From JBAXLO01 sp037134755 (lineage in GTDB: Bacteria > Bacteroidota > Bacteroidia > Bacteroidales > JACABE01): a stretch of DNA of 22,556 bases. Below the pieces are notes generated by a model. The model was not told the DNA's origin. It was given only the letters and a program-made list of their open reading frames with translations, and searched no databases. Of this stretch, positions 8,081 to 15,558 are shown in pieces. The stretch covers positions 1-22,556 of the forward strand of contig JBAXLO010000058.1 of NCBI GenBank assembly GCA_037134755.1, in the 5' to 3' direction. Numbering within the stretch: position 1 is the stretch's first letter; every line of letters begins with the position of its first letter. Position numbers and translations under genes: made by a program.

Positions 8081-8289
8081 AAAAAAGCGTGGGACTATAA
8101 CTATATTCATCTTAGAGGTTCTCGACAACCCTGACTACAAATAAGTAAAGCCCACGCCGTAGCGTGAGCGTTATTACTTATTATTGCTGTAGTCATTGGA
8201 AATGGTCGAGATTTCTAAGACAGAAATAAAAGCTAACGCAGTTTTATGTTTTTTATAATAGGGTTTATGTCATCCAAATTTTATTTATA
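8081..8289 (-). ncRNA. Candidate structured RNA or 5' leader with long hairpin, UACG tetraloop and U6 tract
   Basis: Read on the minus strand, after a promoter at 8296-8325, the transcript can fold into one long interrupted hairpin. CUUAGAAAUCUCGAC (8219-8205) pairs with GUCGAGAACCUCUAAG (8126-8111). GACUAC (8194-8189) pairs with GUAGUC (8138-8133). AAUAAGUAA (8182-8174) pairs with UUACUUAUU (8148-8140). The apex is CUCACGC-UACG-GCGUGGG (8168-8151), a C(UACG)G tetraloop. Downstream, CCCACGC (8093-8087) followed by six U residues (8086-8081) can pair perfectly with the same GCGUGGG. The region can therefore switch between a tetraloop hairpin and a terminator-like pairing, although the latter would span a 57-nt loop. 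It may be a stand-alone sRNA or a 5' leader controlling the LamG gene, whose start is about 100 nt further on. No family could be assigned. Confidence 0.45.
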
Positions 8290-8295
8290 AGAGTA

Positions 8296-8325
8296 CAAAA
8301 GTAATAAATTTAAATCATGCAACAA
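8296..8325 (-). promoter_or_regulatory. Minus-strand promoter upstream of the structured leader and LamG gene
   Basis: On the minus strand the -7 element TACTTTTG occupies 8303-8296, and a TTG -33 element lies at 8325-8323, 19 bp upstream of it. Transcription should start near 8289 and pass through the hairpin region toward the gene at 7984, giving a leader of about 300 nt. Confidence 0.6.
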
Positions 8326-8568
8326 TTTTATTTATGTAATATTTCACAATTTATTTTATTGATGTATTCAATTAATATGAAAGAAATCCCAAATTGCCTA
8401 TTTAAACAGTGATCTACTTTAGTATATATGCACTTTAGCTTTTTCTTCATCTTTATAAACACTAATAGAATAAACTTATATGAATATCTAAACCTTCGCA
8501 AGCCTTTTAATTTAACATCATTTAACAAAACGGTTTTCAAATGTTATGATTTTAACCGGTATTTAAAC
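8326..8568. other. Intergenic stretch without a supported gene
   Basis: No convincing coding sequence is seen. A 70-codon minus-strand open frame here lacks family features and a plausible start context. The only structure noted is a weak dyad, CGGTT (8531-8535) with AACCG (8554-8558), just upstream of a -7-like element at 8569. Confidence 0.5.
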
Positions 8569-8576
8569 TAATTTTG
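8569..8576 (+). promoter_or_regulatory. Possible -7 promoter element upstream of the repeat region
   Basis: TAATTTTG fits TAnnTTTG, but no -33 TTG is found at the right distance, so this could be chance in AT-rich DNA. A transcript from here would reach the hairpin at 8674-8698 after about 90 nt. Confidence 0.3.
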
Positions 8577-8580
8577 TGCT

Positions 8581-9156
8581 GTGCTTAATGAATCTTTATT
8601 TCTTGTTTTTGAAAATTGGCGATTGGAAGAATTCCTGAAAACGAATCCTTTAATTAAGCTGAGAAATCATGGGAGACTATGCTCTAAGATAGTCTTTTCC
8701 GTTAGCATCTATCCAAACAATACTACTGACTTAGCCACGCCTTTTTTCATATCTCAAATAAATTATTCTTCTAAATATCTTATTAATAATACATTTTATG
8801 TATGTTATTATTATAATAATGATATTATTTCCGTAAAAACACAAATTGATGCAGCAACTTTAAAGTTTGACGATGTAACTTTAAAGATTGACGACCCATC
8901 TTTAAACTTTGGTGATGCAACTTTAAACTTTGGTGATGCAACTTTAAACTTTGATGATGCATCTTTAAACTTTGATGATGCATCTTTAAACTTTGACGAT
9001 ACAACTTTAAACTTTGATGATGCAACTTTAAACTTTGGTGATCAAACTTTAAACTTTGGTGATCGAACTTTAAACTTTGATGATGCAACTTTAAACTTTG
9101 GTGATCAAAGTTTAAACCTTGATCGACTTATATGTTTTACCTCAATAACTAATTGA
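8581..9156 (+). CDS. Doubtful open frame containing the 21-bp repeat array
   Basis: A GTG-initiated frame of 191 codons covers the repeats, which would read as thirteen heptapeptides of the form A-T/S-L-N-F-G/D-D (residues 92-182). The first 90 residues show no signal peptide, no domain and an irregular composition. A terminator-like hairpin (8674-8698) lies within them, which argues against a real gene. The opposite strand is also open across the repeats (HHQSLKL-type heptapeptides), as expected when a 21-bp unit contains no stop in either reading. If it is real, the repeat could fold as a small beta-solenoid, but this is speculation. Confidence 0.2.
   Translation: MLNESLFLVFENWRLEEFLKTNPLIKLRNHGRLCSKIVFSVSIYPNNTTDLATPFFISQINYSSKYLINNTFYVCYYYNNDIISVKTQIDAATLKFDDVTLKIDDPSLNFGDATLNFGDATLNFDDASLNFDDASLNFDDTTLNFDDATLNFGDQTLNFGDRTLNFDDATLNFGDQSLNLDRLICFTSITN
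8674..8698 (+). terminator. Terminator-like hairpin
   Basis: AGACTAT (8674-8680) pairs perfectly with ATAGTCT (8689-8695) around an 8-nt loop, followed by TTT and then CC. Preceding G residues could extend the stem by G-U pairs. The stem is AT-rich and the U-tract short, so it would be a weak terminator. Confidence 0.35.
8854..9126. repeat. Thirteen tandem 21-bp repeats
   Basis: The unit is approximately GCAACTTTAAACTTTGGTGAT, repeated 13 times without gaps. The central TTTAAAC is nearly invariant. Variation concentrates at the first codon (GCA, CAA, CGA, ACA, CCA) and the GGT/GAT codon. The first two units carry AAG in place of AAC, and the last unit is degenerate. The spacing is exactly 21 bp, two helical turns and seven codons, so copy-number change would keep any reading frame. 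Confidence 0.95.
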
Positions 9157-9287
9157 TATTATATGCATAACAAAATAAAGTTGAAACTATGAAATTTAGC
9201 ATCAAAATCGTTAATAACTTATTATTCAGCAATAAAATAAATTATATTTTAAATAAATTTTTTAAATAAATTAATACATCTTAAATT

Positions 9288-9893
9288 ATGAGTGAAGAAA
9301 TTAATGTTTGTTTAGGAATCGAAGGATCCAGCCCTTCCGCTGTAACAACATATATGAGAAACACCAATACAAAAGCAATCGAAAATCCAGAAGACATTGC
9401 ATTGTTGCCTCACAAAGATGCTGAAGTCACACCATTGTTAGACTCAATTGATTTGTACCACGCTAAAAGTAGTGGTGGCGATCGTGCAGCAACTAAAAAA
9501 GTAGCGACATTAGTAAAACAAGCTCGTTTATTTAACAGAGAAAATGCTACTTTTGTACAAAAAGTAGCAAGAACAAAAGATGATCCATCATTTCCGATAT
9601 TGCTGGGTTATAAAATGTTTAAACGTAGAAAAACTACAAAATCTTCTGATTTTGAACTTACTCAGATGGGTTCCGGAGAAGTGAAAGCTAAAGTAAAAAC
9701 GCTTAAAGCAGCAAATGGTTACGTGTGGATGTATTTTGAAGATGGAAAATGGATTTATGCAATGGCTACCCGCAAGGGAACTTACATATTTAAAGGCTTA
9801 AATCCATTAACAGTTTATAAATTTAGATATGCCCATGTACTTAATCCCGAACAAGGAAAATGGATTGAATCAGCTGAAATAACAGTTATTTAA
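9288..9893 (+). CDS. Hypothetical protein with C-terminal fibronectin type III-like domain
   Basis: This is a 201-residue protein without signal peptide or membrane segments, so probably cytosolic. Residues 1-115 are a mostly helical-looking region of unknown family, containing KSSGGDRAATKKVATLVKQA. Residues 121-201 look like an FN3 or similar beta-sandwich, with the hallmark GLNPLTVYKFRYAHV near 170-184 and repeated aromatic strands (YVWMYFEDGKWIYAMA). The ATG follows an AT-rich leader and a 21-bp repeat array 160 bp upstream. A strong terminator follows 27 bp after the stop, so it is probably monocistronic. Lysine and threonine content is high. I do not recognise a function; a protein-binding or structural role is the most the sequence allows. 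Confidence 0.8.
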   Translation: MSEEINVCLGIEGSSPSAVTTYMRNTNTKAIENPEDIALLPHKDAEVTPLLDSIDLYHAKSSGGDRAATKKVATLVKQARLFNRENATFVQKVARTKDDPSFPILLGYKMFKRRKTTKSSDFELTQMGSGEVKAKVKTLKAANGYVWMYFEDGKWIYAMATRKGTYIFKGLNPLTVYKFRYAHVLNPEQGKWIESAEITVI

Positions 9894-9919
9894 TTCAATT
9901 ACAAAATTATCAATAAGAG

Positions 9920-9952
9920 AGCCTTCTTCATTATTTTGTTGGAGGCTTTTTT
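9920..9952 (+). terminator. Intrinsic terminator after the FN3-like gene
   Basis: AGCCTTC (9920-9926) pairs with GGAGGCT (9941-9947), including one G-U pair, and is followed by six T residues (9947-9952). It separates the FN3-like gene from the polysaccharide operon. Confidence 0.8.
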
Positions 9953-10004
9953 GATTACCTAAAAGTCTAATAGCCTAAACAACTAAAAGCCTTCTTATAT
10001 CTTC

Positions 10005-10048
10005 ATTCATAATTCCTACCTATCGGCAGACATTCATAATTCATAATT
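10005..10048. repeat. Short direct repeats ATTCATAATT (three copies)
   Basis: Copies lie at 10005-10014, 10032-10041 and 10039-10048, the last two overlapping, around a CCTACCTATCGGCAGACA segment. This looks like typical non-coding filler between operons; the third copy abuts the -33 element of the operon promoter. Confidence 0.5.
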
Positions 10049-10077
10049 GCTTTTATAGATTATTATTAATACTTTTG
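10047..10077 (+). promoter_or_regulatory. Promoter of the polysaccharide operon
   Basis: The -33 TTG (10047-10049) and -7 TACTTTTG (10070-10077) are spaced by 20 bp, a good match to the Bacteroidota vegetative promoter. The 5' UTR to the ATG at 10171 would be about 87 nt and very AT-rich. No further clear promoter is seen before 20264. Confidence 0.7.
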
Positions 10078-10170
10078 CAGATTGAATTAAACAAGAGTTA
10101 AATCTTTGATAAAACTAAATATATACTTATTAAAAATAATAAAACTATTTTTAAAATAATAAATATCAAT

Positions 10171-11061
10171 ATGCTTGCAGCAATCTATCGAAAAGTTATA
10201 CCATATAGTTTCCGAAAGTTTTTATACGAGTTATTTGTTGGGAAGATTGTTTTTTTCTTTCGCAATTATAAGATCATTACCAAAAGTAAATTCATTTTTC
10301 TATTTAGTTTTTTACTTCCAAAAACAGAAAAGAATAAAGCGTATGCATTTATAGGACGTTATGGATTTACTGCTTATCCCCTTCAATATACGCTCGACTA
10401 TAAAGACAAGAAATTTATTGTAGAATATGATAATGAGTTAAAACTTCCTTATGTAGTTCATAATGGCAAGAACTTATATTTCCCCGATTTCTATACAGTC
10501 GAAAAGACGGCAACAGATTATCTGGCGCTCTTAATCGAACAAGATGAACGTGCAGCTCATCGTTATGTCCGTTCTTATGACGAATTAAAAAACAAAACCT
10601 TATTAGATATAGGTTCAGCTGAGGGTATATTTGCTTTAGATACTATCGAAATAACAAAAGATGTAATCATCTTTGAATGCGAGGAATATTGGTTGAAACC
10701 ATTAAGAGCAACTTTTGCACCTTGGCAACATAAAGTTACTTTTGTTGAGAAATATGTAGGAGATAAAACCGACGGAAGATTCGTTACAATAGATGAATTC
10801 CTAAAAGACCATCCAAAAACCGATTTGTTCTTAAAAATGGATATTGAAGGTGCTGAACGTCGTGCATTAAAAGGTGCTGAAGAAACTTTAAGCAAAGGAA
10901 GAAATATCCAACTGGCAATTTGCACTTACCATCAAATAAACGATCCTGAGTATATGGCAGAGTTGGTTACTAAATATGGTTTTACTTATGAGTTCTCTAA
11001 TGGTTTTATGTGTTGGGGACAACGTCTAAGCAAAGGTTTAATCAGATGTAAAAAAGAATAA
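10171..11061 (+). CDS. FkbM family SAM-dependent methyltransferase
   Basis: This 296-residue protein has an N-terminal extension of about 140 residues followed by a Rossmann methyltransferase. The SAM-binding loop LLDIGSAEGIF lies at 144-154, an acidic strand end (IIFECEEYW) follows, and the FkbM signature LKMDIEGAERRALKGA lies near 221-236. FkbM enzymes O-methylate sugars or polyketides; in this operon a sugar or sugar-phosphate residue of the surface glycan is the likely acceptor (inference). It is the first gene of the operon and is followed after 4 bp by the acetyltransferase. It acts in the cytosol before export. The N-terminal 60 residues contain a hydrophobic, basic stretch that may associate with membrane, although no clear transmembrane helix is present. 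Confidence 0.85.
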   Translation: MLAAIYRKVIPYSFRKFLYELFVGKIVFFFRNYKIITKSKFIFLFSFLLPKTEKNKAYAFIGRYGFTAYPLQYTLDYKDKKFIVEYDNELKLPYVVHNGKNLYFPDFYTVEKTATDYLALLIEQDERAAHRYVRSYDELKNKTLLDIGSAEGIFALDTIEITKDVIIFECEEYWLKPLRATFAPWQHKVTFVEKYVGDKTDGRFVTIDEFLKDHPKTDLFLKMDIEGAERRALKGAEETLSKGRNIQLAICTYHQINDPEYMAELVTKYGFTYEFSNGFMCWGQRLSKGLIRCKKE

Positions 11062-11065
11062 ATTT

Positions 11066-11737
11066 ATGCATAATATTATAAGTAAAATACCAGTACTTCG
11101 CTCATTGATCAGAACCAAAGAGAAATTAGATTTTGCTAAAGAATGGCGAAGGAGAAACCCACACAATACAACTATTGTTGGATCTCGCTTCTTTCCTATG
11201 GAAGTAGTTACTGTTGGCAAAGGCACTTATGGTGATATTACAATACTTTGTTTATACATTACTCCAACTGAAAAACTAACAATTGGAAACTATGTCTCTA
11301 TCGCACCTGATGTACAATTTTTTCTTGGCATGAATCATCAAATGGAGACAATAACTACTTATCCATTTTACTCAATGCTTGTTGCAAGATCACCAATTGA
11401 TGCACTTTCAAAAGGCACTATTGTTGTTGAAGATGAAGTATGGATTGGTGCAGGAACACAAATTCACTCAGGAGTTACAATTGGTAAAGGTGCTATTATC
11501 GCTGCCGGTTCTATCGTTACAAAAGATGTTCCACCTTATGCTATTGTTGGAGGTATTCCGGCAAAACTAATAAAATATAAGTTCTCTGAAGATATTATTA
11601 AAGTACTTATGCCAATCTACTTTGTGAATCTTTCGGATGATTGGATTCGTGATAATATTGAAGCTTTATATAAGAAAATTGAGACTGTTGAAGATGCTCT
11701 TAAATTAAAAGAACTAACTGACTCTTACAAAAAATGA
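11066..11737 (+). CDS. Hexapeptide-repeat (left-handed beta-helix) O-acetyltransferase, CatB/Vat-like
   Basis: This 223-residue protein has imperfect hexapeptide turns (LTIGNYVSIAPDV, then IVVEDEVWIGAGTQIHSGVT, IGKGAIIAAGSIVTKDV) and the closing YAIVGGIPAKLIKYKF block typical of xenobiotic or sugar acetyltransferases. His91 in GMNHQ is a good candidate for the catalytic base, preceding a loop (about 92-117) that interrupts the helix as in CatB-like enzymes. Acetyl-CoA would be the donor and a glycan sugar hydroxyl the acceptor (inferred from context). The C-terminal 50 residues are helical. The gene overlaps the next one by 4 bp (ATGA), suggesting coupled translation. Confidence 0.87.
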   Translation: MHNIISKIPVLRSLIRTKEKLDFAKEWRRRNPHNTTIVGSRFFPMEVVTVGKGTYGDITILCLYITPTEKLTIGNYVSIAPDVQFFLGMNHQMETITTYPFYSMLVARSPIDALSKGTIVVEDEVWIGAGTQIHSGVTIGKGAIIAAGSIVTKDVPPYAIVGGIPAKLIKYKFSEDIIKVLMPIYFVNLSDDWIRDNIEALYKKIETVEDALKLKELTDSYKK

Positions 11738-12825
11738 AAAATACAGACGTCCGAATTATAGCTACTTACTTACCACAGTTTCACCCTATCCCTGAAAATG
11801 ATGAATGGTGGGGAAAAGGGTTTACCGAATGGACAAATGTCGGCAAAGCAAAACCATTATTTCGTGGACACTACCAACCAAGAGTACCTGCTGATTTAGG
11901 ATATTATGATTTACGTCTTGCGGAGGTGCGCCAACAACAGGCGGATATGGCAAGAGAATATGGGATAGAAGGATTCTGTTACTGGCATTATTGGTTTGGT
12001 AATGGTAAAAGATTACTCGAAATGCCATTTAATGAAGTACTCAATTCGGGCAAACCTGATTTCCCTTTTTGTTTAAGTTGGGCAAACCATGACTGGGAAG
12101 ATAAACTCTTTACCAAAAATGGACCAAACAGGATGCTTATTAAGCAACTATATCCCGGCGAAGAAGATTATATTGCTCATTTTAATGCGGTGCTTCCTGC
12201 TTTTAAAGATAAGCGTTACATAAGAGTTGATAACAAACCATTGTTTCAAATATACAGTCCTTTAGATTTTAAAGAAGTTGAAAAATTTATTGAAATCTGG
12301 CAAAACCTTGCTAAGCAAAATGGCTTTGAAGGGATACATTTTGTAGGACACACTCTTTCTGATGAAGATTTTGATCCAATTTTAAAAAAAGGTTTTGATG
12401 CAGTTAATATCGTTCGCTTATTTCATTTCTTTAAAAAAGAATATACCTTACCCGAAAGAGCTTATATTAAAATGATGCGAGTATGGTTTAATCATGGAAA
12501 GTTATTAGATTATCGTAAACTATATAAGTACTTTTCATCAAAAGACGATGAAAGAGAAAACTGTTACCCAACCATTTTCCCTAATTGGGATCATTCGCCA
12601 CGTTCGGGAAGAAAGGGTCATATATTTATTAATTCAAACCCTGAAGCATTCAAAAAACATGTAAAATTAGTTTTGGAAACAGTAAAGAATAAAGAACCTC
12701 AACATAAACTTATATTTATTAAATCGTGGAATGAGTGGGGTGAAGGCAATTATATGGAACCGGATTTGAAATTTGGAAGAGGCTATCTGGAAGCATTAAA
12801 AGAAGCAATCTCTGAATTTAGTTAA
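11734..12825 (+). CDS. WbsX/GH99-like glycan-processing protein
   Basis: This 363-residue protein matches the family annotated as glycosyltransferase WbsX or glycoside hydrolase family 99-like. It starts IIATYLPQFHPIPENDEWWG and continues GFTEWTNVGKAKPLFRGHYQP, FCYWHYWFGNGKRLLE and FCLSWANHDWED. The C-terminal SWNEWGEGNYMEPD (331-344) carries the conserved Trp and acidic residues. These proteins are common in O-antigen and capsule clusters. Whether they transfer or trim mannosyl-type sugars is not settled; GH99 relatives are endo-alpha-mannosidases. No signal peptide is present, so it works in the cytosol. It overlaps the acetyltransferase stop and is followed by 28 bp before the flippase. 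Confidence 0.87.
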   Translation: MKNTDVRIIATYLPQFHPIPENDEWWGKGFTEWTNVGKAKPLFRGHYQPRVPADLGYYDLRLAEVRQQQADMAREYGIEGFCYWHYWFGNGKRLLEMPFNEVLNSGKPDFPFCLSWANHDWEDKLFTKNGPNRMLIKQLYPGEEDYIAHFNAVLPAFKDKRYIRVDNKPLFQIYSPLDFKEVEKFIEIWQNLAKQNGFEGIHFVGHTLSDEDFDPILKKGFDAVNIVRLFHFFKKEYTLPERAYIKMMRVWFNHGKLLDYRKLYKYFSSKDDERENCYPTIFPNWDHSPRSGRKGHIFINSNPEAFKKHVKLVLETVKNKEPQHKLIFIKSWNEWGEGNYMEPDLKFGRGYLEALKEAISEFS

Positions 12826-12853
12826 TAACAGAAACATTATAATAAAAATATAA

Positions 12854-14362
12854 ATGCTCAAGTCTTTAAAATTATCCTTTACTAATACACTTATTTATGG
12901 AGTTGGTAACCTCGCATCCAAACTTGTTGGGTTTATTCTAATTCCTATTTATGTAAAATACTTTTCAACTTCTACTTATGGAGTCTTAGGATTATTAGAG
13001 GTTACCGGCATTGCTTTATCATCTATTTTAGGACTCGCACTTTCGCAAGCATTGTATCGCTGGTACTGGGACGAAGATTATGCAACACAAAAGAAGTCTG
13101 TGTTTTCTACAGTGTTTTTATTCCTAAGTGTATTTCTAATTTTTATAGTTTTTGTTGCTTTTTTTAGTTCTTCAATAATCTCAAATGCTGTTTTAGGAGA
13201 CACTAATTTCCGTGATCTTGTATTTCTTGTAATCGTTGCATCTTCAGTACAGATATTAATGCAGGTTGTCTCCACTTTGATACAATTACAGCAGAAAGCA
13301 TTGTTATTCACCCTTTCAAATATCTCAATCTTACTAATTCAATTAGGATTAACAATATACTTTATTGTCTATATGAATTTAGGATTGATGGGGATTTATT
13401 ATGCACAAATCATTTCATTATGTGCCTACTTTTTGATTGTTTCAAAATTCCTTTATAATAACTTAACTCTTAAATTAGAGTTTGGTTTATTAAAACTAAT
13501 GCTTCTCTATTCTAGCCCTTTGTTAATCTCAAATGTTGCTGCTTTAGTTATCAGCACATCTGACAGGTATTTTATTCGTATCTTTGGCACATTAGGAAAT
13601 CTGGGGGTTTATCAGTTTGGATACAAAATAGTAAACACATTATCTGTACTCGTTATTGCATCTGCACAAATGGCAATATTCCCATTGATGTTTAAAAAGA
13701 TGAATGATCCTGATGCAAAAAGATTTTACTCAAAGATGATGACCTATTTTACTTTTGGAGTAATGTTCTTTGTTTTATTTTTAAACTTTTATGGATTAGA
13801 AATAATAAAAGTCCTTGCTAAAAAGCAAGAGTATTGGGCATCTTTTAATATCATCCCATTTATTTCTTTAGGTATTATTTTTGCTATGCTTAGAGATCTA
13901 AATACAATTCCATTACAGATAGTTAAAAAGTCGGCTTTAATCAGCAAAATTGTTATTTCTTCTGCAGTATTTAGCTTTTTAATTAATTGGTTAATTATAC
14001 CTAAATATGGGTCAATGGGGGCAGCTGTGTCATTTGTTATTTCTCAATTCTCCTATTTATTGTTGATGATGTTTTTTGCTCAGAAACACTATAGGATAAA
14101 TTATGAAATCATCAAACTCGTTAAGATGATAGTTGTTGGCATAGTATTATTCTTTATATCACAACTACTATCCGGTTTTACATTAATGGCAAGGCTTATC
14201 TTAAAATTACTTTTGATAATTGTATTTCCTATCCTGCTTTATTTCTTAAACTTTTACGAACAAGTCGAATTAAATAGTCTAAAGAGTTTTTGGATTAAAT
14301 GGAAAAATCCTTTTAAGATAAAATCTAACATCCAAGAATTAATAAAAGGAGGTAATCAATGA
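12854..14362 (+). CDS. Polysaccharide flippase (Wzx-like, MOP superfamily)
   Basis: This 502-residue integral inner-membrane protein has about 12-14 predicted hydrophobic helices across its full length. The N-terminus (LKLSFTNTLIYGVGNLASKLVG, then FILIPIYVKYFSTSTYGVLG) is typical of the Wzx/RfbX flippases, with two related halves; the second begins near LLKLMLLYSSPLLISNVAAL with DRYFIRIFGTLGNLGVYQFGYK. It should move a lipid-linked oligosaccharide from the cytoplasmic to the periplasmic face. It is the only export component in the window. It ends in an ATGA overlap with the glycosyltransferase gene; an AGGAGG stretch near its end (14347-14352) serves the next gene. Confidence 0.88.
   Translation: MLKSLKLSFTNTLIYGVGNLASKLVGFILIPIYVKYFSTSTYGVLGLLEVTGIALSSILGLALSQALYRWYWDEDYATQKKSVFSTVFLFLSVFLIFIVFVAFFSSSIISNAVLGDTNFRDLVFLVIVASSVQILMQVVSTLIQLQQKALLFTLSNISILLIQLGLTIYFIVYMNLGLMGIYYAQIISLCAYFLIVSKFLYNNLTLKLEFGLLKLMLLYSSPLLISNVAALVISTSDRYFIRIFGTLGNLGVYQFGYKIVNTLSVLVIASAQMAIFPLMFKKMNDPDAKRFYSKMMTYFTFGVMFFVLFLNFYGLEIIKVLAKKQEYWASFNIIPFISLGIIFAMLRDLNTIPLQIVKKSALISKIVISSAVFSFLINWLIIPKYGSMGAAVSFVISQFSYLLLMMFFAQKHYRINYEIIKLVKMIVVGIVLFFISQLLSGFTLMARLILKLLLIIVFPILLYFLNFYEQVELNSLKSFWIKWKNPFKIKSNIQELIKGGNQ
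14347..14361 (+). promoter_or_regulatory. Canonical Shine-Dalgarno before the GT4 gene
   Basis: AGGAGG (14347-14352) lies 6 nt before the ATG at 14359, inside the end of the flippase gene. Most other starts in this window have only A/T-rich leaders, so this one is exceptional and supports the chosen start. Confidence 0.7.
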
Positions 14363-15549
14363 GAATAGGAATGATTCTTGATAATGTTTTTCCTCCTGAT
14401 GATAGAGTTTTCAAAGAAGCACTTACGCTTATTAACAACGGACATGAAGTCTTTTTACTATGCTATGGAAATAAGATTCAATCAAAAGCCGAGAGTTGGA
14501 AAGGCATTACTATCAATAGAACTAATCTATCAATTAATTTAGGTAAGAAATTATTAGGATTAATCTTTGTCTTGCCTTTTTATAAATGGTTTTGGTCTTC
14601 TCAAATAAACCGATTTGTAGAAAAGCATACTATAGATGTTCTTCACGTTCATGATTTACCTTTATGCAAACCCGCTATAATAGTTAAGAAACGAAAGGGA
14701 ATTAAACTTGTCTGTGATATGCACGAAGATTTTGCAGATTGGATTCTTAATACTCCTTTATATAATGTTGGTTTTAAAAAAGTATTACGTGTTTTTCAGA
14801 ACTGGAAAGGATATGAAGAAGAATGCCTATCTCAGTGCGATTTGGTAATAGGAGTATCAACTCCACTTGTCGATAAAATGATTAATAGTTATAATTTAGA
14901 AATATCAAAAGTAATCAACGTTCCTAATACTCCTGATCTTAGTGTTTTTGATATAAAGAATATAGATTTATCAATTCAAACCGAAATGAATGCATATTAT
15001 AATGTTGTTTATTCAGGTATGATTGACGAATTAAGAGGTTTGCAATATATTATTCCACTTATTAATAAAATAAAAGAGAAGATTCCAAACATAAGGCTGC
15101 TTATTGTTGGTTCAGGCAAGTATTTAGAGGAATTAAAAAGCTTAACTAATGAATATAATGTGGAGAGCTATGTTCATTTTACAGGCTTTCTACCTATTGA
15201 AACAGTAGCAGCTTACATAGCATTATCTAAAGTAGGTATCTATCCTCAAAAGAAATATAATGGTATTGATGAAACCCTTCCTACTAAGATATTTCAATAC
15301 TGTGCGATGGGTATTCCGGTTATTTCAAGCGATCATTTACTCCCCAGAGAATTTATTAATAAGAATAATTGCGGATTTTTAGTTAATTTTGTAGCTTCTC
15401 CTGAAGATTTTATAGATCGTTTGTTTGAGATGTATTCAAATGAAGATAAAAGAAAAGAAATGGGTTTAAATGGAAAAGAAGCTGTACTTAATACTTACAA
15501 CTGGCATTCTACCGTTCAACCATTAGTTAAATTTTATTCTAATTTATAA
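14359..15549 (+). CDS. Family 4-like glycosyltransferase (GT-B fold)
   Basis: This 396-residue retaining-type glycosyltransferase has the GT-B fold. The N-terminal domain begins MRIGMILDNVFPPDDRVFKE and contains HVHD at 96-99 and CDMHEDF near 119-125. The C-terminal donor domain has VVYSGMIDELRGLQY (216-230), LLIVGSGKYLEELK (247-260), YVHFTGFLP (271-279) and the donor-binding loop PTKIFQYCAMGIPVI (308-322), which takes the place of the standard E-x7-E motif. It is predicted to be peripheral to the inner membrane and to transfer an NDP-sugar to a lipid-linked acceptor; donor and linkage cannot be read from sequence. It overlaps the flippase by 4 bp and lies 9 bp before the first asnB gene. Confidence 0.87.
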   Translation: MRIGMILDNVFPPDDRVFKEALTLINNGHEVFLLCYGNKIQSKAESWKGITINRTNLSINLGKKLLGLIFVLPFYKWFWSSQINRFVEKHTIDVLHVHDLPLCKPAIIVKKRKGIKLVCDMHEDFADWILNTPLYNVGFKKVLRVFQNWKGYEEECLSQCDLVIGVSTPLVDKMINSYNLEISKVINVPNTPDLSVFDIKNIDLSIQTEMNAYYNVVYSGMIDELRGLQYIIPLINKIKEKIPNIRLLIVGSGKYLEELKSLTNEYNVESYVHFTGFLPIETVAAYIALSKVGIYPQKKYNGIDETLPTKIFQYCAMGIPVISSDHLLPREFINKNNCGFLVNFVASPEDFIDRLFEMYSNEDKRKEMGLNGKEAVLNTYNWHSTVQPLVKFYSNL

Positions 15550-15558
15550 CAGTTTTAT

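Noticed and set aside
8081..8289. Retron msr-msd RNA
   Set aside because: The inverted-repeat structure is suggestive, but no reverse transcriptase gene lies nearby in the window.
8328..8540. 70-codon minus-strand open frame
   Set aside because: No recognisable domain, basic and irregular composition, no promoter. Long stop-free runs are expected by chance at this length.
8825..9088. Minus-strand open frame with HHQSLKL heptapeptides
   Set aside because: It follows from the 21-bp repeat having no stop codon in this frame; there is no flanking coding sequence on this strand. Kept only as a repeat observation.
8854..9126. CRISPR array
   Set aside because: Repeats are contiguous without unique spacers and no cas genes are present.
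9189..9269. 26-residue open frame before the FN3-like gene (MKFSIKIVNNLL...)
   Set aside because: Short, AT-rich and without conservation evidence; not distinguishable from chance.
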